Shown one piece after another: positions 34,604 through 45,968 of a stretch of 64,000 nucleotides of DNA. The notes under the pieces are model-generated. The model saw nothing but the letters and a program-made list of their open reading frames with translations. It made no database searches and was not told where the DNA came from. The translations under genes and the position numbers were made by a program. The stretch comes from Nematostella vectensis (taxonomy: Eukaryota > Cnidaria > Anthozoa > Actiniaria > Edwardsiidae): contig NC_064047.1 in the NCBI RefSeq assembly GCF_932526225.1, positions 7,749,501 through 7,813,500 on the forward strand, written 5' to 3'. The stretch's first letter is position 1; the number at the start of each line of letters is the position of its first letter.

Positions 34604-35168
34604 TGACTTGACGGGAGTTTTTCCCCACTTTATTTTTGCTAGGAATCACCTGTAAATACATGTATATACACTATTAAATTTGATAGTGAAGTGCTACTTT
34701 GCTTGGTACCCCCTTCCCCTTGAAAAAATGGTGCCCCTCTTCACATCCTGGATCCACCCTTGATTACTGGCCTAGCCGCAGATCGGAAACACATTTCTCT
34801 TACACAAAAGGCAATGCTATGTCGCTGAGCTCTTTTCCTACTTTCTCTCTCATCCTTTAACTACTTTGAGTTTATGAGTTAATGATTATTTGGTGCTCTC
34901 TCTTGTTCCCCATTATCACAGCCTTGTCTTTTCATAAGTTTTAATCTACATTTCCCGTGTTATATTCAATTTCCCATGTTATATTTTGGACAATGACAAT
35001 TTTATGCAGTTATAATAGGTTCCCAGACCTGAGATCCCTACCAGGGACCCAGGAAACCCACTCTAAAACAGTTATTGGACAGACAAATTTTAGTGTGGTA
35101 TTCAAATTTACTTTTTAATGAAAGACCTTTCCCCCAGATTTATTAAATTAAGGCTCCCTTTTCTTTTC
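34604..35168. other. 3' flank of ashwin
   Basis: No gene recognised. 'actattaaatttg' and similar AT-rich words may contribute to the 3' end. Confidence 0.4.
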
Positions 35169-35198
35169 CAGGCCCATACCTAGGGGGAGGTGCGAACC

Positions 35199-35229
<31 letters not shown>

Positions 35230-35614
35230 ACAAAGGGCAAAAGTCCACTTTCCATTTTCAATAGGCGTGCTGTGCTATTTTTTTGTAGACTAAACTATAA
35301 AGCATAAGCTAGATCACTATGGTATTTAGCAAAATCTGACAATATCAATCAATCATTTATTTTTGCACTATTTGAAGTTGAGTTAATGCTTTACAAAGTG
35401 GACTTGGCAGATCAGAAAATATTAGTTATTAGTACCATGAGAATTCGGGAAAGTTCATTTTACAGTATTTTTATAATTATCTGTTTTTGTAGATTTTTCT
35501 ATACATGTGTCGCTACACTAAGAAATAACTAGACGTCCCGTGGATATTTTTTTCAGAGAACTCAAACGCCCCCTCCCGGAAAAACTATCATCTTCCCCAA
35601 TGGTTACGGGCCTG
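35169..35614. mobile_element. TIR element with 'caggccc' ends
   Basis: Ends 'caggcccatacctaggg' and 'atggttacgggcctg' match the element at 21846. There is a poly-C run plus (CA)n tract near the left end (35200-35231) and no coding capacity. Target duplication not found. Confidence 0.65.
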
Positions 35615-36508
35615 AATTCTAGACCCCTCTCTAGTTTGCCTAATACGATTTTTCACACCCTAGCTATTACTCGCCTTCCCTGCTAGCAGAGCATTTTTAT
35701 TTCTCTTATTTTACTTATCTGGGTCGTGTTTCTATCGTTTTAAATTCTCATTTGTTTGCATAGAAACGTGACACATTTAACAGTGAACTGATACAAATAG
35801 GGAGATGTTAGTTTATGCAAGTATTCTTCCATAAAAATGTAAATAAATTCAATCCAATTCGATGTAGTACTTGTAGTTGTCTTTTATTTACTAATTTAAG
35901 CGATTAAGAGCGGATTTGGGGCCGTTTTAGCGCTGTTCGGTGAAACTTATTTAGAATCCCTCTATCACTCCCACTAAAGAAAAAAGTGCTACGTCACTGA
36001 CTGGCTTTCTGTGGGTTTTTAATTAAAATGACGTCGTCACGGTAACTGAAACCCGTTTTTAGAGAATTTGTAGAGAAAACCTTGAATTTCAATTTGATAT
36101 GCCCATTTTACTAACATAGCACCTTTTCCTCTATTCTAACTTAGCTTTGTCATGTGATTTTGTCATTATCTTTACGAAAAAAAGCAATTTTCCAACGCTT
36201 TTTCTACTTGTCACGTAATCAAACCGGTTTCGCGATAAACAGGTTTTGAACTGGTTTTCAACCCGAGTGTCTGGTTTTACGAGCGGCTTGTTCTTCAGGT
36301 TATAATCAGGTTTTTAGCGTCGTAATAAAAGAAAATGGCACCCACATTTCTTTAGAACACGACAAAACTCGAACGAGTAAGTTTCGCTGCCTTTTACAAA
36401 GATTCCCTGAGAATTTACCCCGTAAGAAGACTGTTTTAGCTTCGCGAATTGAAAATATCACTACTTGTTATTGTTCTACGCAACAACATTTCACAAACTC
36501 GCATAGAA
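35615..36508. other. Intergenic DNA upstream of the small ORF
   Basis: No exon or element recognised; it presumably includes the promoter of the small gene at 36509 if that gene is real. Confidence 0.4.
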
Positions 36509-36727
36509 ATGGCTTCCCTAGTTGGTTCCTTCATCTTGAAAGACTTGTATGCCAAGGAAATCCATTCTACTGGAGATTCCAACGAGAAAACTAATCGTTT
36601 GGCTACCAATGAATCCGTCAGCATGGCCGCGTCGCAAGTGAGAACGAAGAAGCCATTGCCAAGGGCGCATAATGTCGTTGGAGGAGATTCCTACGTATTG
36701 ACCTTGATTTCAAGTTTCATGAATTAA
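36509..36727 (+). CDS. Possible small protein of 72 residues, unknown
   Basis: I do not recognise it. The ATG sits in a good context (agaaATGGC); an upstream in-frame ATG at 36449 would add 20 residues. The protein has a hydrophobic start (MASLVGSFILKDLY), a polar middle and a short end (SYVLTLISSFMN). No cysteine pattern, signal peptide or domain is evident. It is followed by a 0.5 kb segment that is duplicated downstream and carries AATAAA-type words, as a 3' UTR would. Chance ORF is a real alternative. Confidence 0.35.
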   Translation: MASLVGSFILKDLYAKEIHSTGDSNEKTNRLATNESVSMAASQVRTKKPLPRAHNVVGGDSYVLTLISSFMN

Positions 36728-36747
36728 ACTGTTGGCGAGAAGCGAAA

Positions 36748-37271
36748 GAAATGTCGCTTTTAAAGAAACGTGAACCTAACCTGGAGAGCACAGGATTATT
36801 TGAGTCGGGTCAACCAAAGCTGTTCTAACTCGCAACGAGTACAGCTCGTACATAAACTGCTTCGTACACTGTTGGTCTATGCTTGCCCCTGACGCGGGAA
36901 AACCAAGTGATAACCTAAAGTAAAGAAAGCTGTTTGTGTAAGGATTCGAGAAAACCTGCAGTACTAGCACACAAGAGCTGCTTATACCATCCGAAAAGCC
37001 AGCACAGTGCCAAGACAAACGATATTGATATGTGACATTTAAATAGGTTCCCGAAACCCTAAGATGGAAATTCTGAAGGATTTAGGATTTTATAAAACTT
37101 AAATTTTGTACAGATAAAAGAGTTGTTATTTAAGTTTCTTATTTAATGATTTGCCTATCAACATTGTATGAATAAAGGTTAAAAGATTGCTGTAATAAAC
37201 AGTTATTGTCATGGGAGAGGACAAGAAAAGGAGGGGAATGATGTCCCTGTGCCCTAAATCCCCTAAAAACT
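36748..37271 (+). repeat. Duplicated segment, copy A (uninterrupted)
   Basis: A stretch from 'gaaatgtcgc' to 'cctaaatcccctaaaaac' is repeated nearly identically from 37280. Copy A contains one 115-bp sub-unit ('gatttgcctatcaacattgt..aataaagg') and keeps the insertion site of the Harbinger-like element empty ('gctgtttgtgtaaggattcg'). Confidence 0.9.
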
Positions 37272-37455
37272 TTTGAAAATGAAATGTCGCCTTTTAAAAA
37301 AAACCTGGAGAGCACAAGATTTTTCGAGTCAAGTCAACCGAAGCTGTTCTAACTCGCAACGAGTACAGCTCCTACATAAACTGAACTGCTTCGTTCTATG
37401 CTTGCCCCTGACGCGGGAAAACCAAGTGATAACCTAAAGTAAAGAAAGCTGTTTA

Positions 37456-38267
37456 GGGGCGGACCATTTGACTTTTGAGGGAGGGGGTGGGTGATTTTGA
37501 AAAAATATATCCTGCAAGCTACATTTCAAAGAAAAAAATTGCATGCAAAGCAAATGAGCAGAAAACAAAAATAATGCACAAGTTTAAGAAAAAAAATGTT
37601 GCAATGCCATTGTGTGAAAAGATGAACCCTATGAAATAAAATCAAAATTATAAGTGATAACTTTGATGTTTTTACTCTATAATACATTTTCCTCTATATT
37701 TTTTATATGTGTATTTTGTATTTCTCCTCACCATATTCTTGAAAGTTTCTATTGGTTGAGACTCGCCCTTTCCACTATCACACCCCTATGTTGAAACTTA
37801 TAATAAGTTGTGTGGTCTCCTCCTATCAGATGGAACTAGTTCCCAATGGTTTTATTTTAAAAGTGCTCATGCTGAAGATTTTTCAATGATGATTGCTATA
37901 ATGCCCTTTGCAATCATTTTAGAAAAAAATTACCAAAACGTTTACTTGTACAAAAGAAGTCACAAACTTGAAATACAAATAAAACGGTTTAATAGATCAA
38001 TATATAAACTGTAACATCATATTGTATATAAATAGATAAAATAGATAAATCTTTCATAATTAATTTGATGGACTTCTCCAAAATATAATATAATGTGAAT
38101 AAGGAAAAAACTAAAATGGTTGTTTCCTCTTTGTGTTCACATATAAGCAGAGATACTAACCATCGATTAAAAAAAATCCTGCACATCCGATAGGCGAAAA
38201 AAAAAAAATTCTTGTAGACATAAAATCACCCATCCCCCCCCCCCTCAAAAGTCAAATGGTCCGCCCC
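37456..38267. mobile_element. Harbinger-like element with TTA target duplication
   Basis: Ends 'ggggcggaccatttgacttt' and its exact complement, flanked by TTA at 37453-37455 and 38268-38270. The empty site is preserved in copy A, which confirms insertion. 812 bp, AT-rich, with only a 68-codon ORF, so non-autonomous. Confidence 0.92.
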
Positions 38268-38432
38268 TTACGCGAAGATTCGAGAAAACCTGCAGTACTA
38301 GAACACAAGAGCTGCTTATACCATTCGAAAAGCCAGCACAGTGCCAAGACAAACGATATTGATATGTGACATTGAAATGGGTTTCCGAAACCCTAAGATC
38401 GAAATTCTGGATTATAAAACTTTAATTTTGTA

Positions 38433-38777
38433 CAGATAGAAAGTTGTTATTTAAGTTTTTTATTTAATGATTTGCCTATCAACATTGTATGAATAAAGGT
38501 AATAAAATAGCTGTAATAAACGGTTATTGTCATGAGAGAGGACAAGACAGATAGAAAGTTGTTATTTAAGTTTCTTATTTAATGATTTGCCTATCAACAT
38601 TGTATGAATAAAGGTAATAAAATAGCTGTAATAAACGGTTATTGTCATGAGAGAGGACAAGACAGATAGAAATTTGTTATTTAAGTTTCTTATTTAATGA
38701 TTTGCCTATCAACATTGTATGAATAAAGGTAATAAAATAGCTGTAATAAACGGTTATTGTCATGAGAGAGGACAAGA
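38433..38777 (+). repeat. Three tandem copies of a 115-bp unit
   Basis: Unit starts 'cagatagaaagttgttattt' at 38433, 38548 and 38663, nearly identical between copies. Each contains 'gaataaagg' and 'taataaacgg'. Copy A of the larger duplication has a single unit. Confidence 0.93.
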
Positions 38778-38905
38778 AAAGGAGGGGGGAATCATGGCCC
38801 ATCAATATTAAGTCTGTGTCCTAAATCCCCTAAAAATGCTCAATAGTCTAAATAATTGAAAAACAAAATACATTTCTGAATATCCCCGAATGAGAGCCGG
38901 CTATA

Positions 38906-39134
38906 CTTGCATGGATTTTGTATACTTGCATGGATTTTTTTATACTTGCATGTTTTTTTTTATACTTGCATGGATTTATTTATACTTGCATGGATTTTGT
39001 ATACTTGCATGGATTTTGTATACCTGCATGGATTTTGTACACTTGCATGGATTTTGTATACCTCCATGGATTTTGTACTTGCATGGATTTTTTTATACTT
39101 GCATGGCTTTTTTCATACTTGCATGAATTTGTAA
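38906..39134. repeat. 17-18-bp minisatellite
   Basis: About 13 copies of 'tatacttgcatggatttt' with small indels. Open frames in all three + frames (HGFxxLAW-like) are artefacts of the repeat. Confidence 0.92.
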
Positions 39135-39379
39135 ACTCACGGAATCTTTACTTACTAGCAAAGTTTTTTGCATAATCTTGTGAATTTGTATACTTGCAAT
39201 GATTATTTAATAGTTGCACGGATAGTTTGGCATAACTTGATTTGCAAATTGATACTATAGTGCGAAAATGAATTTTGAAACGTTTGGCGCCTGATATATT
39301 CACCTCTAAATTCAATGCGCTAATACAGACTGGGACTATCCTACCGCCCGTGGTCAGATAATGCACTCATATCAATATT

Positions 39380-40017
39380 TAGTGCAGACCTTGGACTCTC
39401 TTTGCGCTCGACATTCTGGCTCGTGAAAGAGGGTCCAGTATTTATTGCATGCGCATGCGCGAAAAAACACCGCATATATGCGGTGTGGCCTGGTTGCTTA
39501 GTTCAAGATGGCTGCGAAAGGGACGAGCGAGGCTTTATTTTAGAAATATTTCGCTAATTTTATTCGTTTGGGTTAATACATGATTGTCAGTCTTTCCGGG
39601 AACGGGACAGATGATAATTAGAGTCTGAAAAAGATATAAATCAATGAACTTTTCAGTTTTCGTTATTTTCACGCGCGCGCTTTATACATAGCGTCAAACG
39701 CGCGCGCGCTGTTTCGAAATATTTAATATTCAATCACATTTAAGCTCGTTATCGAAAACAAGTCCTATGCATGTCGCTGATATTCCTCAGTAGTATAAAA
39801 CATTCTTTTTAACTTAGGAATGATCTATTTTCGGAGCTCTACACTCGACAAGATCTAGCAGGAATCGACACGTCCGTTATTGCGCGCGTTCGTATTTCAA
39901 CTTTTTTGCGAAGATCGCTGATTGGTACATGTTCGCACATGCGCAAGCAATAAATACTGGACCCTTTTTCACGCGAGCCAAAATGTCGAGCGCAAAGAGA
40001 GTCCCAGGTCTGGATTA
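39380..40017. mobile_element. MULE-like element with long TIRs and 9-bp target duplication
   Basis: The left end begins 'tagtgcagaccttggactct' and the right end is its complement ('agagtcccaggtctggatta'), with terminal repeats of about 85-90 bp. The 9-bp sequence 'atcaatatt' flanks both sides (39371-39379, 40018-40026). Long TIRs plus 9-bp duplication point to a Mutator-like non-autonomous element. The interior has CG-alternating runs ('cgcgcgcgctt', 'aaacgcgcgcgc'). Confidence 0.88.
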
Positions 40018-40043
40018 ATCAATATTATATTTCATCATTACAG

Positions 40044-41339
40044 GTCCAAGAATTGCGCCCAAGTCCTGTACATGGTGTCCGGTAGCACGACCAACGGCTA
40101 CTACCAGCTGGTGGACAACCATGGAAACACCTACAAGGCCTACTGCGACTTCAACTCTGAACCGGGAGTGGCCTGGACCCTGATGATGTCATTCAGCCTT
40201 ACCAACAATGCCAGCCTCAATTACGGAGCACACCGCTGTCCCGTGATGCGCCGATGAACGAGAAATCTCCAAACTGCTTTGCGTACAAGTAAAAAAATTG
40301 TGCTGTGAGAGGAGAGATAGCGATAATATAATTCCTCGCCTTTATTATCTCTTTCCATTCTATTGTAAAGTAACTAATTTACCGATACATCTTGTAAAGT
40401 AACTAATTTACCGATACATCTTGCCACGAATATCCCTTTATTGCGCGACTCTTGTTCGTTCTCCACACAACACACTACTAAGGTTATCCTTGGTCACCTG
40501 ATATTCACGCGTCAAACTTAATCTTTAACTACTTACGTGCGTGACGTTACTACGTGAATATCTATCTTAACACTATATCCCTAGAAGCAATCAAAAGCTT
40601 ATTAGTGCGTTCAAACCTGAACCAAACGAATCCAGAACTATTGCAATAACGGATAAGTTAAGGCAATAAGGTAATGATTCGCCCATTGACAGGTAATCCG
40701 GAATTTATGAAAAATTTCGGAGTCCACACACTATGATCCGGTATCCAGAACCCTATTGGAGAACCTGTAATGGGGCGCAATTATAGCATATTTTTCCGAT
40801 GCGACTCGCAGGCTACATATACTACAACATATTGTCTGGATTTTATTGCAGTTTTATTGACAAAATCTAGCATAAAGTAAAAAATCCATATGTTCTCTCG
40901 GCCAATGTATTTAAAACAGCCCACATTCGTTAACAGAGCTTGGGTTACCTGTGGATTCTCTGGGTACCGTTAAAAAAGGTATCCATAATGAGCGTCACGT
41001 GCAGCTTTCCCAAATATGTCGACTACAAGGATTACCTGAGAGTGAGGCTGGTGGATTTCGACCCATTTCGTTTCAGTGGTTATAAAGTTTGCAAAAAAAA
41101 GTGGAATATGTCAAAATTCACGCTGCAGCTCAAACCACCGCCCCCTTCTGGCAATTCGTCAATTGGTTCACATCGACGGCAGTTAAACTACTCAAACCAG
41201 TGGTTGTGCTTTCTCTGCAGTTCCCGGTTCTGTGCATTCTGAGGATAACTTCGGGTATTATGGGATTGTGAATAACAAGTCCAGATGCACCGAGTCCCCT
41301 TCCATTACCACTCAGTACTGGTTTGGCGGAAGCAAGTAG
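40044..41339 (+). pseudogene. Decayed fibrinogen-like / skeletal-matrix-like protein gene
   Basis: Pieces of one protein occur in order but in different frames. Exon 1 (from a CAG acceptor at 40043) encodes KNCAQVLYMVSGSTTNGYYQ, then the YCDF segment of a fibrinogen-like N-terminal lobe. Near 40220 the frame shifts to a segment reading TPLSRDAPMNEKSPN and then stops. Around 40985 a second part reads FPKYVDYKDYLRVRLVDFDP and GYKVCKK; it shifts at an A-run (41091) to VEYVKI and TTAPFWQ. Near 41225 it resumes as EDNFGYYGIV and closes with TTQYWFGGSK. This order is typical of a large anthozoan family of secreted matrix-type proteins, recalled by pattern. At least three frame breaks make it non-functional. 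A MULE-like element sits 26 bp before the first piece. Confidence 0.7.
40369..40421. repeat. 26-bp tandem duplication
   Basis: 'gtaaagtaactaatttaccg' plus 'atacatctt' occurs twice in direct succession inside the pseudogene. Confidence 0.85.
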
Positions 41340-41562
41340 CTTTACACCTCGTATTAGATAAGCCGCAATACACAAGCTCCTCCTTTCTTAATGATTGGGA
41401 GCGTTTAGAGGTTTGTATTAAGACTGAAAAGAGGACGTAGAATTGATAATTATGTCAAGATAATGTAAGTATAAGATTTACATCCAGAGCGCATGCCCTC
41501 CATCAACCTGCAAAGCAAGGGTTTCTGTGAGATTCCAAAGGTAATATAGATTTTTTAAAAAA

Positions 41563-43072
41563 TACACCTTTTGCTGTTCAATAACGGGAAGGGTACATTC
41601 ATTTGTGCCAAACGTTGTATCGTTAATGTGCATTGTACGTTCATCAACATCGCACGAAACATCCTTAGCGTGACTCGACTTTCAATAACAATGATTGAAT
41701 ATGCGCGAACATTCAATAGCATCAACGGACAATCAATAACGCAATTGGGCATTCATTAGGGATGGAATGAACATTCTTTTGCATGCAATCGAGAATTCAA
41801 TTACAAGTTTGGACATTCAGTAGCGTTTATTGACAATCAGTTATAAAAAAAAAATAGAAAATTCATTAGTGCTATTAACATAAACAAAGACAATCAAACC
41901 TTTTTCAGACAATCATGTTCATCAATGTGACATTCATCAATGTGGTTTGACAACCATTTATCTGATTTAAACCAAACAACAAGGAAAAATAAAATTTCAT
42001 TAGAGTTACTATTTTTCTCTTTTCTTTAAACAGTGGGCTCCTAAAATTAAGAGAAATATAGAGCTATAAAAAATTTTTAACAAAAAACAAGACAAACAAA
42101 CAACACTTTTTGTGGAGGGTTTATAAAAGCAAAAAATATATACTCACTCGCACGTTATAGAAAAACAGAAAACGTTTGTATGCCGCCAAGAAACCCCTCG
42201 AACACAGGGAAGAGCTAGAAGAGGGGAGAGAGAGCGTACCGCCAAGTATGTGCTCAAATTGGAAGAAATATCACCAGTCACTTTGGCTATTTCGCCCACT
42301 AACGGTCTTATCTTGCACTTTTCTATCATCGGGGGAATGAATGCACAAAGATTCAACGACTTCACAAACACGACTGAATCTTTACCCCAACGAAATCGTC
42401 ATTTTTATTTAAGACGGTGCACCAGCGCACCATAACCCACTAGATACCGGCCCAAACACTGAGCTAAAAAGTTACCGCCCTACAGCCCATTTCACAACAT
42501 CGGAGGCTACAACATAGGAACAGTCACGGGAGCGAAATGTGGCAATTGTTTCGTTTTATGCAAACCTATATACCTCGCTATGTTAATAGAGATCAATTTC
42601 AGGCATAAATGTCACTTAAAAAATCGAAATAAAACTAATGATATTTTCTTTTCTTATAATGTTTGTTTGAATCGAACAAACGATTGTCAAACCACATTCA
42701 TGAATGTCACCTTGATGAACATGATTGTCTGAAAAGGCTTGTTGATTGTCCTTGTTTATGTTAATAGCACTAATGAATTTTCTATTTCGTATAACTGATT
42801 GTCATTAAACGCTACTGATTGTCCAAACGTGCAATGGAATTTTCATTTCGCGCAAAAGAATGTTCGTTCCAATCGAATTGAATGTCCAAGTGCGTTATTG
42901 TTTCTCCGTTGATGATAACGAATGTTCACGAATATTCAATTATTGTTATTGAAAGTCGAGTCACGCTAAATGATGATTCGTGCGATGTTGATGAACGTAC
43001 AATACACGCTATCGTTGTAACTTTTGGCACAAATGAATGTCCCTTTCCCGTTAATGAACAGCAAAAGGTGTA
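41563..43072. mobile_element. Foldback-like element with arms of about 400 bp built of short repeats
   Basis: The ends 'tacaccttttgctgttcaat' and complement 'cagcaaaaggtgta' open inverted arms of roughly 400 bp. Each arm is a chain of 20-25-bp sub-repeats with 'gacaatcaataac', 'gaacattcaatag' and 'gggcattcattag' cores. The middle (about 41960-42680) is unique and includes a 75-codon ORF of no known type. Long arms made of short repeats are the structure of foldback elements. No clear target duplication was found. Confidence 0.85.
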
Positions 43073-43526
43073 CTTACAGAACAAAATCAGGAAAATGTCT
43101 TTAAAATAAATTGCCTCTTCTCAGCTCAGTAATCACCTCTCCTTTATATGCCAGCCGTTCCGCTTTTTCGGACGCTTGGAGACTAGATCTAAAACCCACT
43201 TTATGTTTAGCCAGAAGGTAAGGCCAAGGATGGACGTATTGACGCATGTATGAGGCTAAAGCGAAACAAAGGCTTAAGAAATCCCATGACCCTTATACTG
43301 ACCTTTATAAACAGATCTGATGGCCGCTCTCCCTAGCAAGGGCACTGCGAGCACGTAGCTATCAGACCCTTAGCACACAGACCCAATTTATTCCAATAAT
43401 GTTACACCAAAAATACATGAGTATAACATAAAACCTAAAAGCTATCGATGATTTGAAAATATATACTTTGCTGAAACATTTGTAGCCTCCTAACTATTTC
43501 GGTCACATGCTTATGTAAGAGAAGCA
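43073..43526. other. Spacer between the foldback-like element and the 43.5 kb tandem duplication
   Basis: No exon, RNA gene or element recognised. Confidence 0.4.
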
Positions 43527-43765
43527 CGATTCACCTACCCTTCCCCTCCCCAACAGTCATACACACCCTTCCCCCTCAGTCATACACACCATCCCCCTCA
43601 GTCATACACACTTGCTCCGAACCACCACTGAGAAGTGCTCTTATTACTGGCACGATTCACCTACCCTTCCCCTCCCCAACAGTCATACACACCCTCCCCC
43701 TCAGTCATACACACTTGCTCCGAACCACCACTGAGAAGTGCTCTTATTACTGGCACGATTCATGA
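43527..43765. repeat. Tandem duplication of about 110-120 bp
   Basis: The block from 'acgattcacctacccttccc' to 'gaagtgctcttattactggc' occurs twice. The first copy has an extra 'agtcatacacaccatccccc' internal unit, so copy length differs. Confidence 0.85.
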
Positions 43766-43859
43766 CCCTTCACAATAGAACCCAAATTCTTCGCCGAGTA
43801 ACCATGGCAACTGATTCTCGGGCCCACGTGTAGAAACACCCACTCCGTCTGCTCAAACA

Positions 43860-43935
43860 ACCCGCACTATAAAAGTGCCAGAACCAGGTCCACGAAAGGC
43901 TCAGTTGTCAGTTACGCGGTGCGGAACCCCGGAGT
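43860..43935 (+). promoter_or_regulatory. TATA-type core promoter candidate
   Basis: 'cgcactataaaagtgcc' is followed about 30 bp later by 'ctcagttgtcagtta', a pyrimidine-adenine start region. A similar TATA sequence lies on the opposite strand at 45765-45785 ('cgcactataaaagagc'), and 'cattaccatttttggt' follows both (44198 on +, 45725 on -), so this is one half of an inverted repeat. I cannot link it to a coding exon. Confidence 0.35.
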
Positions 43936-45761
43936 TCAGTAAAGCGTGTCTTGTTTGCCCGCGAGGGGCGAAACCCCAACTCAGCTTTTGAAGCGCTTTT
44001 CTTCTCGTTTGCTTGGTTTATCTTCTCTTGCTAACGAACAATGAATAACCAACCAAACGAGCAGGAATGTGCACTAAAAATAAGTTCAAGTTAGTACGAT
44101 AACACAACAAAAAAGTCCCACTAACGCCGCAATGTTACCCGTGCGGCGTGTTGTAATCTTGAAGTTTGAATTTTTCCAGCTGCGAAAAGCAGAGGCACAT
44201 TACCATTTTTGGTAATATCGAGTTACCTTCTTATAATGCAAAATGGCCGCGCGGAGTTTGAAACTTGAATTTGTTTTGTTTGCGAGACGTCGCATCGCAA
44301 AAAGTCACCAAAACAGCAAAATATCCTGCTCTATACCAAGTTTGATATTTGATTGATGACTTCCTGTGTTCGAAAGTAAAATATCGTTTGGGAAACCTTT
44401 TCAAATTGAGCGCTTTTATTTGAGACTGTGACAATCTTCACTACAAGCCGAAATGAGTGCCCACAAGGTATTGTGAAAGTTGAGGAGAGCGGAGGTTGAA
44501 TTGTGAGAACGAAAGTGTGAGTCAAGGCCCAACGTCTATTCTTTAACAGGGAAAGATCGCCGAAGAATAGGTATGAAAATCCGTGTTAACATTTAGCCGA
44601 AAAGCATTTTACCCTTCCCTTGTCTCTGGGGTTCACTTCTTCTCATTCTTTGCCAAAATGTCTTGCCCTTCGACCACCACAACAACAAACTCCACCAAGA
44701 ATAGATAGACCCCCCCTTCCCCCCCCAAAAGTAACCCAAACCCGAGTTCTACTCCTACAACATTCAATAGCTTGAAACTTGCCAGCCCCGTAAAAAATAC
44801 TATAGATTAAGGTTTAGAAGGAAAATTTGCTTATCAAATTTAATTTATTTATTCCCTTTTATAAAATGAATCATGATGAAAACAGAGCTGGATACAATGA
44901 AGTCCTTTGGGGATGGTTCTGACACTGAGGTATACATACACCCCTCATTGAATAAGCACATTACATAGCCTCTCAAACAAGTGCCCCCTCTAGAATCCAT
45001 TTTTACAAAGCCATAATGTTAGCATTTGTGGTAAGGACTTTTTTTTACAACGAGTAATAGCAAACTAATACAGCAATGTATAATGACTGCCATCCCTGAG
45101 ATTTACAGATCAAAGCAAATCTATTGATTCCAGGATCAAATATAAACATTTAAACATGGTACTTTTATGTAGTGTCTTTTAATTGCATACAATAAACAGT
45201 GACTCGCGGCCATTCTTTATACGATTAGCTTTATTGTTTTAATGAGGCTCGCTGCCATTTCGTATAAGATTCGTTTTAGTTTCAATATCCCAGCTAAAAT
45301 ATCTCCTTGGAGTGTCTTCATTTGGAGTGTGAAAGCAAGATAAATCCAGGGAAATTCTGTGCAGTTGTATGACTCGATGAAACGTACAACTAAATAATTG
45401 GCGATCAATGATATACCCTGCTGGCTTACCCTTCCGCGTTCATTACAATACGATTCGGTGAAGTCTTAAAAATAACCCTGCAAATGAGGTCTCTTGCCGA
45501 TGAGAAACAACACAAATAGGATATATCTGACGCACTGAGTCAGTGAAATCCTTGCTTAAACAGATAAGACTAAAGAACTGCTAGCAGAGAGTTAAAAAGC
45601 GGCGTTCAACATGATTTTTCCGATTCGACTGAACCGCCTTTTTGTTTTCCTGCTCTGAGTTGAGGCGTGTCAGCGTGAGACTGGGCATAGTAATGCTCAT
45701 CTCTGATTGTTTATCAAATATAACCAAAAATGGTAATGTTCCGCACTGAAAAGGGGCTGAG
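43936..45761. other. Intergenic DNA without recognised genes
   Basis: Scattered ORFs under 70 codons, none with domains. Two poly-C stretches near 44710. Confidence 0.4.
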
Positions 45762-45931
45762 CTAAGCTCTTTTATAGTGCGGGTCCTTGTTTAAGACTTC
45801 TACATCATGGACTTCAATTCTCCGGATGTTCATGTAGTCCACTTTCTTGCAAGTCCCGTTTCCATCATTTAACGACAAGATATCAAACTCGGCAACCATG
45901 CCGCGCATGTAATCAACAAATGACCGCTGGC
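45762..45931 (-). pseudogene. Exon fragment related to the 40 kb matrix-type family
   Basis: After a TTTAG acceptor the frame reads RSFVDYMRGMVAEFDILSL then GNGTCKKVDYMNIRR and ends EVLNKDPHYKRA before a stop. The segment DYxRxxxxxFDxxxxxGxGxCKKxxYxNI matches the second part of the pseudogene at 40-41 kb (DYLRVRLVDFDP, GYKVCKK, VEYVKI). No upstream exon was found because a transposon nest starts 38 bp further upstream. It could be a terminal exon of a live gene or a relic. Confidence 0.45.
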
Positions 45932-45968
45932 CTAAAGATAGAAAGCGTAAGGAAATATTAGGATATCT

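Larger units (their letters stand above)
37280..38840 (+). repeat. Duplicated segment, copy B (interrupted and expanded)
   Basis: Same order of sequence as copy A, but split by an 812-bp transposon at 37456-38267 and with the 115-bp sub-unit expanded to three copies (38433-38777). Lengths otherwise agree with copy A, so the duplication predates both changes. Confidence 0.9.
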
